Origin: DASXMR01 sp036495525
GTDB taxonomy: Bacteria; Actinomycetota; Actinomycetes; Streptosporangiales; Streptosporangiaceae
Direction of reading: 5' to 3'
Length of the DNA stretch: 64,000 nucleotides
NCBI GenBank assembly: GCA_036495525.1
Contig: DASXMR010000098.1
Coordinates: 1-64,000, forward strand
In this document: positions 50,520-57,533 of the stretch, piece after piece
How positions within the stretch are numbered: the first letter of the stretch is position 1
Layout of the letters: the number at the start of each line of letters is the position of its first letter
Position numbers and translations under genes: made by a program
The notes under the pieces: generated by a model
The model's database searches: none
What the model saw: only the letters and a program-made list of their open reading frames with translations
What the model was told of the DNA's origin: nothing

Positions 50520-50954
50520 ATGACAGACCACATCCCGGTGGGGGCCATCCACCACCTTCGGCTGACCGTGACGGACCTGGAACGCAGCCGGGCGTTCTAC
50601 ACCGGCCTGCTCGGCTTCGAGGTCGCGGTGGAGTCACCGCCGCCCGGTGACCCCGGCTACGCCGAGACCTTCAAGGTGCTGTTCGGCGGCGTCGTGATGA
50701 CCCGCGGTGACCTGCTGCTCGGCCTGCGTCCGGTCGCGCCGGCCGAGGATGTCTTCGGCGAGGACCGGGTCGGGCTCGACCATCTCAGTTTCGGCGTGCC
50801 AAGCCGGTCGGACCTGCAGGACGCGGTCCGGCGGTTTGACGCCGCTGGCGTGCCGCACGGCGGGATCCACGAGCTGCCGTCGTTCGGCATCTGCGTGCTG
50901 CCGTTCCGCGACCCGGACAACGTTCAGCTCGAGCTCACCTCGCCCATCGGCTAG
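50520..50954 (+). CDS. VOC-family (glyoxalase/dioxygenase fold) protein
   Basis: The 144-aa protein has the paired beta-alpha-beta-beta-beta modules of VOC proteins. The first begins IHHLRLTVTDLERSRAFYTGLLGFEV, with a metal-type His at the start. The second begins GLDHLSFGVPSRSDLQDAVRRFDAAGV and ends VLPFRDPDNVQLELTSP with a terminal Glu. This His/His/Glu pattern fits a metal-dependent lyase, resistance protein or dioxygenase. The ATG at 50520 follows GAGAGGGAT. Confidence 0.87.
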   Translation: MTDHIPVGAIHHLRLTVTDLERSRAFYTGLLGFEVAVESPPPGDPGYAETFKVLFGGVVMTRGDLLLGLRPVAPAEDVFGEDRVGLDHLSFGVPSRSDLQDAVRRFDAAGVPHGGIHELPSFGICVLPFRDPDNVQLELTSPIG

Positions 50955-51001
50955 CCCGGCCGCGGGGGCGGAATGTCAGACCCTGGTGGAAGCCTGGTCC
51001 C

Positions 51002-51943
51002 GTGGCGATGACTGATGCCCGCGGTCAGGCGAGTAGCCGGGCCGGCGGTGCGGCAGGCAGCGCGCGGCGGGCGGAGCTGGGCAGCTTCCTGAAGACCCGC
51101 CGGGCGCGGCTGCAGCCCGGCGACGTCGGGCTGGCGCCTGGCACCCGCCGGCGTACCAGCGGCCTGCGCCGGGAGGAGGTGGCCTTGCTGGCCGGCGTCG
51201 GGGTCACCTGGTACACCTGGCTGGAGCAGGGCCGCCCGATCAACGCGAGCTCGCAAGTGCTCGACGCGGTGGCCCGTACGCTGCGGCTCGACGGTGCCGA
51301 GCGGTGGCACCTGTACCGGCTCGCTGAAGCGGTGCCGCTGCGGTCCGGCGGAGCCGAGGTCGTGCCCGACGGCGTAGCCGACGTGCTCCGCTCGGTGGAC
51401 CCCTATCCCGCAGTGCTGATCAACTCGCGCTTCGACATTGTCGAGAGCAACGACGCGCACGAGGAGATGTTCGCCGACTGGCACAGCATGCCGTGCATCC
51501 ACAAGAACCTGCTGTGGTGCGCGGTCACCGAGCCTCGTGCCCGCGAGATGTTCCTGAACTACGACCAGGAAGTGCCGCACATGGTGGCCAGGCTGCGGGC
51601 GGCCTACGCCCGGCACGTGGCCGACCCGCAGTGGGAGGAGAATGTCCGCCGCCTGGCGAGCCTGAGCCCGGAATTCGCGCAGCTGTGGGAGCGGCACGAA
51701 GTCGCCGGGCCGTCCGTGCGCACCCGCCGGTTCCGGCACCCGGCCGCCGGCCTGGTGAGCTTCACGGTCACCGAGCTGGACGTCTCCACTGCGCCCGACC
51801 TGCGGGTAGCTGTCTACGTTCCCGCCGACGAGGGCACCAGGCGAGCGCTGCCCCGGACCAGGCACGGGTCGTCGTTCGCCGGCGACGGCGGCCAGGCGCC
51901 GCGCGACCTGGCGGACGGATACGAGCAGCTAGCCGCCGGCTGA
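51002..51943 (+). CDS. XRE-family regulator with MmyB-like ligand domain
   Basis: The 313-aa protein has the MmyB pattern. The HTH is LGSFLKTRRARLQPGDVGLAPGTRRRTSGLRREEVALLAGVGVTWYTWLEQGRPINASSQVLDAVARTL. A PAS-like MmyB domain follows (YPAVLINSRFDIVESNDAHEEMFADW ... LWCAVTEPRAREMFLNYDQEVPHMVARLRAAYARHVADPQW). MmyB-type proteins in Streptomyces bind fatty-acid-like ligands and often control neighbouring oxidoreductase genes. The GTG at 51002 is used; ATG 51008 is possible. It overlaps the convergent anti-sigma gene by 15 bp. Confidence 0.92.
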   Translation: MAMTDARGQASSRAGGAAGSARRAELGSFLKTRRARLQPGDVGLAPGTRRRTSGLRREEVALLAGVGVTWYTWLEQGRPINASSQVLDAVARTLRLDGAERWHLYRLAEAVPLRSGGAEVVPDGVADVLRSVDPYPAVLINSRFDIVESNDAHEEMFADWHSMPCIHKNLLWCAVTEPRAREMFLNYDQEVPHMVARLRAAYARHVADPQWEENVRRLASLSPEFAQLWERHEVAGPSVRTRRFRHPAAGLVSFTVTELDVSTAPDLRVAVYVPADEGTRRALPRTRHGSSFAGDGGQAPRDLADGYEQLAAG

Positions 51944-52741
51944 CACGGCCCTGGCCGGGCGCAGCGCGATGCCCAGCAGCAGCCTGCCGCCTGCCGACTC
52001 GACTCGCAGCCAGGTCAGCTCGCCGGACGGGAAGGCACTCCAGCCGGTGATCGCGGCTGATCCGCCCTTCGCCGCGTACCACGTGCCTGCCACCGCGCTG
52101 CCGCGAGCGGTCACCGCGACGAGCGTGCAGCGCTCACCCTGGCGTAGCCCGGCCACTGTCAGGCTGATCCGGGTGCCGGTCGCGGTCGCGTGCAGCCGTG
52201 CCTGCCCGTGCACGCCAGTCGCCTGGTCCGTGCCGTGGAAGCTGGCAGCCGGGCCGCCGGAGAGCAGGATGACGGCCGCCGCGGCCGCCGCCCCAGCGAC
52301 GGCAGCTGCGGCGCCCAGTACCCGCCGGCGAGCCCTGGCCAGCCTGCGCTGGCCTGCTGGCGGCCGTGAGCTGCCGTATCGCCGGCGACCTGGCACCGAC
52401 CGCGCGGACGGCTGCGATGAGCCGACCCACTCAGCCGGGGGGGCTGGCTCCGGCGGCGGGCCTGGCCGCGCGTCCGCCGGCGGCGGTGCGCCGGCACGTT
52501 CTGGCAGTCGTGACGGCCAGGGCGCCGCGGCGCCGGCCGGTGTCCCGGCGGCTGCCGCCGAGGCGTCGGCCGAGCTCAGCAGGCCCAGCCAGTGCCGGAC
52601 CGGCAGCAGCTCGTCGTACTCCGCCCTGCAGTCGGCGCAGCTCGCCAGGTGCCGGGCGAGCTGCCTGGATGTCTGCGGATCGAGGGCGCCGACGACCTCC
52701 GTGCCGATCTCACCCCGCCAGGCGGCACACGATCTGCTCAT
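51929..52741 (-). CDS. Second zinc-finger anti-sigma-like membrane protein
   Basis: The 270-aa protein has an N-terminal zf-HC2 zinc finger (QLARHLASCADC, the HxxxCxxC pattern), a long Pro/Ala linker, one membrane helix (VLGAAAAVAGAAAAAAVILL), and an extracytoplasmic beta domain (RISLTVAGLRQGERCTLVAVTARGSAVAGTWYAA ... GELTWLRVESAGG). The outer domain matches that of the anti-sigma protein at 53626-54465 in order and motif. It follows the lipoprotein gene by 24 bp, probably in one transcript. Its sigma partner is not adjacent unless it shares the one at 54462. Confidence 0.8.
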   Translation of the reverse strand: MSRSCAAWRGEIGTEVVGALDPQTSRQLARHLASCADCRAEYDELLPVRHWLGLLSSADASAAAAGTPAGAAAPWPSRLPERAGAPPPADARPGPPPEPAPPAEWVGSSQPSARSVPGRRRYGSSRPPAGQRRLARARRRVLGAAAAVAGAAAAAAVILLSGGPAASFHGTDQATGVHGQARLHATATGTRISLTVAGLRQGERCTLVAVTARGSAVAGTWYAAKGGSAAITGWSAFPSGELTWLRVESAGGRLLLGIALRPARAVSAGG

Positions 52742-52765
52742 CTGGGTTTCTCTCCCGAGTCCCGG

Positions 52766-53398
52766 CTAGTACCCCGGTGTGCTGTTTCCGCCGCCGCCCG
52801 TCGAGCCAGGGGCCGGCCGCGCTGGCGCCGGGTTTCCGCTGGCTGAGATGGCCTGCCAGGTGAACGACGTGCCACCGAAACTGTCGTGGAAGCCGTTGCC
52901 GCTGACCTGACCAGGCGAGCTGTCCAGCTTGAAGGTGTAGAGCGGCTTGCCGTTGTAAGTGAGCTGCTTCTTGCCGTCATCTGGCCGGCGAATTGTGCCC
53001 AGCTTGCCGGTAAGGCCGCCGGCTGCCTGCAGCTGGCCGGCGGACGAAACGGTAACCGGGAACCAGAAACTCAGGCACCCGCCAGTGCATTTTATCGTGC
53101 CATTCGCTTCCTGCTCCGGTGAGTACACGGTCAGGCCGGCGCTGTTGACCAGCACGCTGCCGAGGCCGGAGAGCTGCCGGGTGGTGACAACCGCGTTACT
53201 GCCCCCGTTCGGCGGCTGGCTGGCCGGCTGGCCTGAACCGCCGCTGCTGCTGGTCCCGCACGCTGCCGCCAGCGCTGCAGCGGCTAGAACGGCCAGGCCA
53301 GCCCCGCCGCCGACGCTGCTGGCGCGCGATTCGCGCTGACCGCCCGGCGGCCGCGCCGGGACGCCGCTGGCTGTCAGGCGATGAAATACCGATCGCAT
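52766..53398 (-). CDS. Secreted lipoprotein with Lipoprotein_15 repeats
   Basis: The 210-aa protein has a lipobox-like LAAACG after an Ala-rich helix, then two Lipoprotein_15-type repeats. The first is VLVNSAGLTVYSPEQEANGTIKCTGGCLSFWFPV; the second, LTYNGKPLYTFKLDSSPGQVSGNGFHDSFGGTSFTWQAI, has the typical YTF...D...G...G...W pattern. Function of the family is unknown; members are often under ECF sigma control. A TGAAC-N17-CGTATC element lies upstream. AAGGAAA precedes ATG 53398. Confidence 0.87.
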   Translation of the reverse strand: MRSVFHRLTASGVPARPPGGQRESRASSVGGGAGLAVLAAAALAAACGTSSSGGSGQPASQPPNGGSNAVVTTRQLSGLGSVLVNSAGLTVYSPEQEANGTIKCTGGCLSFWFPVTVSSAGQLQAAGGLTGKLGTIRRPDDGKKQLTYNGKPLYTFKLDSSPGQVSGNGFHDSFGGTSFTWQAISASGNPAPARPAPGSTGGGGNSTPGY

Positions 53399-53436
53399 GA
53401 AGATTTCCTTCCTGGCTCGGTGAATTGCATAATGCT

Positions 53437-53464
53437 GATACGCCCGGCCGGGTGCCAGCGTTCA
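53437..53464 (-). promoter_or_regulatory. ECF-type promoter of the lipoprotein gene
   Basis: On the minus strand TGAAC (53464-53460) is followed after exactly 17 bases by CGTATC (53442-53437). The start codon is about 40 bases downstream with its own ribosome site. The same element with the same spacing precedes the sigma gene. The flanking DNA is AT-rich for this genome. Confidence 0.65.
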
Positions 53465-53625
53465 CCGAAACAGCTGAATATCCACCGGGACGGCCACCGA
53501 ATACAGGCTGCCGGAGAAATAAGGGATGCGAACTTAACTGGAGCGAAAGCCTGGCATTCAGGCTGTGAATGCACCAGCTGACGGAGGGCTGGCAGCGCAT
53601 GCAAAAGGCCGGCCAGCGGGCAGGC

Positions 53626-54465
53626 CTATCCGGTTTGACTGGCTCCGCTGGCCTGCTGACTGGCTGCCGGAGACTGAGCCGCAGGCATGGTCAGCAGGCT
53701 GCCGGAGGCGGTCACCACCTGGAGGCTGGCGATGTCGGACGGCAGCCAGCCGACGCTGCCGGGGATGGTGACCGGCTCAGCCTGCCAGGCATCCCAGACC
53801 CCCGACACCTCGCTCTGTCCGTCGCGCGAGCGAACGATGAGCCGGCAGGTCACGTTGAGCGGCAGGCCGCGTACCCGCAGCTCGATCCGGCTTCCCCAGG
53901 ACGTCGCCGTGAGCACGGCGGTGCCCTGCACGTGCGTGGCCGGGTTGGCTGCGGAGAGCGTGATCGCCGCCGGCGCTGCGGCTGGCACGCTCCTGGCCGG
54001 CCCGCCGTGTGGCTGGCCAAGCCACAGGCCGGCGGCCAGCCCGGCCGCTGCCGCCGCGACAGCGACGGCGGCGGAGGCCGCGCGCCGGCCGCGGGCCAGC
54101 CTGCGGATGGCGGCTGGCCGGTCAGCTGAGTTCGCCGACCGCGCCTGCCAGGCTCGCCGCCCCCCGGCCGGCCAGGCCAGGGCCGCCGGGGCGGGATCCG
54201 GCGCGGGCGGAGCCCGCCAGCGGCCTGGAGCCGACCCCGCACGCCCTGATGCGGGCGGCGCGCCGGGCGCGGCGCCGGCGCCCAGGGACCCGGTCAGCAG
54301 GTCGCCGGGCACGGTCGCCAGCAGCCGCGGCAGGGGAGCCAGCTGAGCCAGCTCCCGCTGGCACCGGGCGCAGCCCGGCAGGTGGGCCTCGACCAGGCGA
54401 CGTTCGTCGGGGTCAGCGGCGCCGAGCGCGTAGACGCCCAGGTGCAGTGTCACAGGGCAGGTCAT
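53626..54465 (-). CDS. Zinc-finger anti-sigma factor
   Basis: The 279-aa protein begins with a zf-HC2 finger (YALGAADPDERRLVEAHLPGCARC, His-x3-Cys-x2-Cys), then a Pro/Ala linker. A membrane helix (ASAAVAVAAAAAGLAAGLWLG) and an outer beta domain (SRIELRVRGLPLNVTCRLIVRSRDGQSEVSGVWDAW) follow. It overlaps the ECF sigma gene by ATGA, the standard sigma/anti-sigma arrangement, and should hold that sigma factor at the membrane until an envelope signal arrives. A paralogue lies at 51929-52741. Confidence 0.87.
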   Translation of the reverse strand: MTCPVTLHLGVYALGAADPDERRLVEAHLPGCARCQRELAQLAPLPRLLATVPGDLLTGSLGAGAAPGAPPASGRAGSAPGRWRAPPAPDPAPAALAWPAGGRRAWQARSANSADRPAAIRRLARGRRAASAAVAVAAAAAGLAAGLWLGQPHGGPARSVPAAAPAAITLSAANPATHVQGTAVLTATSWGSRIELRVRGLPLNVTCRLIVRSRDGQSEVSGVWDAWQAEPVTIPGSVGWLPSDIASLQVVTASGSLLTMPAAQSPAASQQASGASQTG

Positions 54466-54980
54466 GACCTTGTGACTCCTTGTCTCTCCAGCGCCGCCCG
54501 CAGCGCCCGCAGGCCGTAGAAGCAGCGTGACCGCACGGTTCCCGGCGGAATGTTCAGCAGCTCGGCCACCTCGCTCACCGAGCGGCGCTGGAAGTACAGC
54601 TCGACGATGACAGTCCGGTGATCTTCTGACAGGCCCTGCATGGCCTGCCCGACCAGCAGGCTGTCGACCACGTTGTCGAGCCCGTCGTCGGCCGCGGCTG
54701 CGGCCGGCATCGCGTCCAGCGGAACCTCGCGCGGCCGTCGGCGGCGCCGCCGGTGATATGCGGAGATCGCGATGTTGCGGGCCACGGTGTGCAGCCAGGA
54801 TCCGGCGCCATCGGGCGACAGTTCGGCGGCGTGCTGCCAGCCGCGCAGCATCGTCTCCTGCACGACGTCCTCGGCGGCCTGCAGGTCCCCGTTGACGAGC
54901 GGCAGCACGTAGCCGACCAGCGGGCCCTGGTAGGTGGCCACCCAGGTGCCAGCGCGGTCGTCACAGTTCGAAGCTGCCAC
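54462..54980 (-). CDS. ECF-family RNA polymerase sigma factor
   Basis: The 172-aa sigma factor has region 2 (QGPLVGYVLPLVNGDLQAAEDVVQETMLRGWQ ... SWLHTVARNIAISAYHRRRR) and region 4 (GLSEDHRTVIVELYFQRRSVSEVAELLNIPPGTVRSRCFYGLRALRAAL), with a basic linker between. It probably recognises TGAAC-N17-CGTA, found upstream of itself and of the lipoprotein gene. The GTG start at 54980 lies 7 bases after that element's -10, so its mRNA is likely leaderless. Confidence 0.92.
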   Translation of the reverse strand: MAASNCDDRAGTWVATYQGPLVGYVLPLVNGDLQAAEDVVQETMLRGWQHAAELSPDGAGSWLHTVARNIAISAYHRRRRRRPREVPLDAMPAAAAADDGLDNVVDSLLVGQAMQGLSEDHRTVIVELYFQRRSVSEVAELLNIPPGTVRSRCFYGLRALRAALERQGVTRS

Positions 54981-54987
54981 GCAGGTA

Positions 54988-55014
54988 GTACGCCGTCGCG
55001 ACGGCTGCCGTTCA
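54988..55014 (-). promoter_or_regulatory. ECF-type autoregulatory promoter of the sigma gene
   Basis: The minus strand reads TGAAC (55014-55010), 17 bases, then CGTAC (54992-54988), and the GTG start codon lies 7 bases further. Spacing and both boxes match the element before the lipoprotein gene, which supports positive autoregulation and a leaderless transcript. Confidence 0.65.
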
Positions 55015-55138
55015 GCGCCGCTGCCGTGGCCGCGCCAGGCGGGTCAGAGCCGGGTGCATCCGCCCTGGCTACGGGTTTGAGCAAGGCCGACCGAGGATAT
55101 TTCAGGCTGATACGCCGAGATCGTCGGGGGGCGGGCGT

Positions 55139-55993
55139 ATGTCTGGCTGGTGGGGGACCCATATCGTCCACTCCGGACGGCTGCCGCTTTTCTGCTTCTT
55201 CGTTGCATTCCTGGTCAGCTTCAGTTTCATCCGGCTGTCCGTGCGGATGATCCGGGCGCAGGTCAGCTGGTGGCCGGGAAACATCTCCAGCGGCGGCACG
55301 CACCTGCACCATGTCGTGTTCGGCACCGTGTTCATGGTCGCCGGCGGGATTGCTGGCATCGCCGCGCCGGGCAGCGGGCTGGTCTGGCGCTGTGCCGCCG
55401 CCGTGCTGTTCGGCGTCGGCACGGCGCTGGTGCTGGATGAGTTCGCGCTCATCCTGCACCTGCGCGACGTGTACTGGAGCAGCGCCGGCCGGGTGTCGAT
55501 CGACGCGGTGCTCATCGCCGCTGGTGTCACCGCGGTACTGCTCATCGGCATCAGCCCGGCCGGGGTGCAAGACGTGCGCAGCTACGCGCAGCAGCCGGGC
55601 AGCGGCAGCGCCCTGGGCGGCCTGGCGATCAGCCTGGCCGTGCTGTTCGTGCCGGCCGCGGTGACGCTGCTGAAGGGCAAGGTGTGGACCGCCCTGATCG
55701 GGGTGTTCCTGCCGCTGGTGTTCCTTTTCGGGGCGCTGCGGATCGCGCGTCCGCACTCGCCGTGGGCCCGCTGGCGCTACCAGGCCAAGCCAGCCAAGCT
55801 AGCGAAGTCCGCCCGGCGCGAGAGCCGGCTGCGCCGGCCGGTGATCAGGACAAAGGACCAGATCGAGGACCTGGTCTCCGGGTATGAGCGCCCGGCGGGC
55901 ATCGGCGAGCCGGGCAGTCCGGCGACCGCCTCGCCCGACTCGGGGAGCGCGGTGACCGCCCCGCCCGAGCCGGGCACGCCGCAGCGGTCCTGA
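55139..55993 (+). CDS. Conserved actinobacterial integral membrane protein
   Basis: The 284-aa protein has about six to seven membrane helices. It has a His/Arg-rich N-terminal signature: HIVHSGRLPLFCFFVAFLVSFSFIRLSVRMIRAQVSWWPGNISSGGTHLHHVVFG. The HLHH and DEFAL acidic/His residues in helices could bind metal. The C-terminal 80 residues are a cytoplasmic basic then Pro/Ser-rich tail. I know of related hypothetical proteins in actinomycetes but no function. It is divergent from the sigma gene. Confidence 0.75.
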   Translation: MSGWWGTHIVHSGRLPLFCFFVAFLVSFSFIRLSVRMIRAQVSWWPGNISSGGTHLHHVVFGTVFMVAGGIAGIAAPGSGLVWRCAAAVLFGVGTALVLDEFALILHLRDVYWSSAGRVSIDAVLIAAGVTAVLLIGISPAGVQDVRSYAQQPGSGSALGGLAISLAVLFVPAAVTLLKGKVWTALIGVFLPLVFLFGALRIARPHSPWARWRYQAKPAKLAKSARRESRLRRPVIRTKDQIEDLVSGYERPAGIGEPGSPATASPDSGSAVTAPPEPGTPQRS

Positions 55994-55996
55994 CGG

Positions 55997-57496
55997 TTAC
56001 GGCCTGGCCCGCCCGATGGTGAAGTCGGCCGGCCGGAACCGGCGGGTGCGCCGCCGGAACTCGAAGGTGAAGCCTGGCCACAGCGTCACGTTGCGGCCCT
56101 CGCTGTCCATGTACCAGCTCGAGCAGCCGGAGCCCCAGACCGTGTCAGGCAGCCGGGCCTGCAGCTCGGCGTTGTAGCCGGCGGCGACCGGCCGCCTGAC
56201 CTCGGCCGGCCCGCCGCCGGCGGTTTCGATCTGGCGGATCGCGTCGAGCACGAAGGCCAGCTGGCTCTCGATCATGAAGACCATTGAGGAGTGGCCGAGC
56301 AGGGTGTTGGCGCCGGTCAGCTAGAAGTAGTTCGGGAAGCCGGGCACCACGGTGCCGAGGTAGGTCTCGCCGAACGCATCGGCCAGGGTGCGCCCTCCGC
56401 GCCCGGCGACCTTGCCGAACATCGGGTTGTCGGTCACGTGGAACCCGGTGGCCAGGATCACGGTGTCCACCTGGTAGGCACGGCCGTCGGCGGTCAGCAC
56501 GCTGTCCGCGGTGATCTCGGTGATCTTCTCGGTGACCAGTTCCACATTGCCGGCGGCTACCGCCGGGTAGAAGTCGTTGGACGGCAGCACCCGCTTGCAG
56601 CCCAGGTTGTAGTTCGGGGTCAGCTGCTCGCGCTTCGCCGGGTCGCTCACCGCGCCCTGCATGTGCCGCCGCCAGACCGCCTCGGCCCGTTTCAGGATCT
56701 TCGGGTTGCGCACGAACCCGAAGACCAGCAGCTCCCTTGCCCAGTACGTGGCTATCCTGGCGGCCCGCTGGGCGCCGGGCAGATGCCGGTAGACGGCGCG
56801 CTGCCAGGGCCGCACCGGCCGGCCGGCATGCGGGACCACGAACGCGGCGGTCCGCTGGAACAGCACCAGCCGCTCGACCTCCGGCTGGATAGACGGGACC
56901 ACCTGGATGGCCGAAGCGCCGGTGCCGATCACCGCGACCCGGCGGCCGGCCGGCGACCAGCTGCCGTCCCACCGCGCCGTGTGCATGACCGTGCCGCCGA
57001 AGCGCTCGATGCCGGGGATGTCAGGCAGTGACGGCTCGATGAGCGAGCCAACCCCGGCGATGACGTACCGCGCGGACAGCACGCCGCGCGAGGTCTCGAT
57101 CCGCCAGCGAGCCGCGGCCTCGTCCCAGCGCACCGACCTGACCTCGCAGCCGAACCGGATATACGGCAGCACCCGGTGCCGCTCGGCCACCGCGCGCAGG
57201 TAGGCACGAAGCTCCGGCTGGGACGGGAAGGTGTCGCTCCACTCCGGGTTGAGCGCGAAGGAGAACGAGTACAGGTTGGACTGCACGTCGCAGCGGCAGC
57301 CGGGATAGGTGTTGTCCCGCCAGGTGCCTCCGACCTCGCCAGCCCGCTCCAGCACGCACAGGTCCCGGTGGCCGGCCTGCAGCAGCCTGATCGCGGCGCC
57401 GAGCCCCGCAAAGCCGGCCCCGAGCACGGCGAACCGCACCTCGCCGGGCAGCTGCCCGGCATCGGGCCCGGTGTCGGCTGCCGCGAAGGTACTCAT
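55997..57496 (-). pseudogene. Baeyer-Villiger monooxygenase interrupted by one in-frame TAG
   Basis: A 500-codon frame encodes a complete type I flavoprotein monooxygenase. It contains the FAD motif AVLGAGFAGLGAAI, the Baeyer-Villiger fingerprint FGGTVMHTARWD, the NADP motif VIGTGASAIQV, and the late motif ATGFHVTDNPMF. At 56321-56323 (plus coordinates) a TAG follows PGFPNYF, exactly where relatives continue with LLTGPNT. The reading resumes in frame as LTGANTLLGHSSMVFMIESQ and runs to a normal end at 55997. One base change explains it. Unless suppressed, the protein stops at 391 residues and lacks the C-terminal domain. Confidence 0.8.
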
Positions 57497-57533
57497 GGTG
57501 CGACACATGTTACTGACCGGTTCACCTCGCGCT

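Noticed and set aside
55997..57496. Selenocysteine or pyrrolysine-type recoding at the TAG
   Set aside because: No insertion element or supporting tRNA gene is seen, and relatives have an ordinary hydrophobic residue at this position; a nonsense mutation is simpler.
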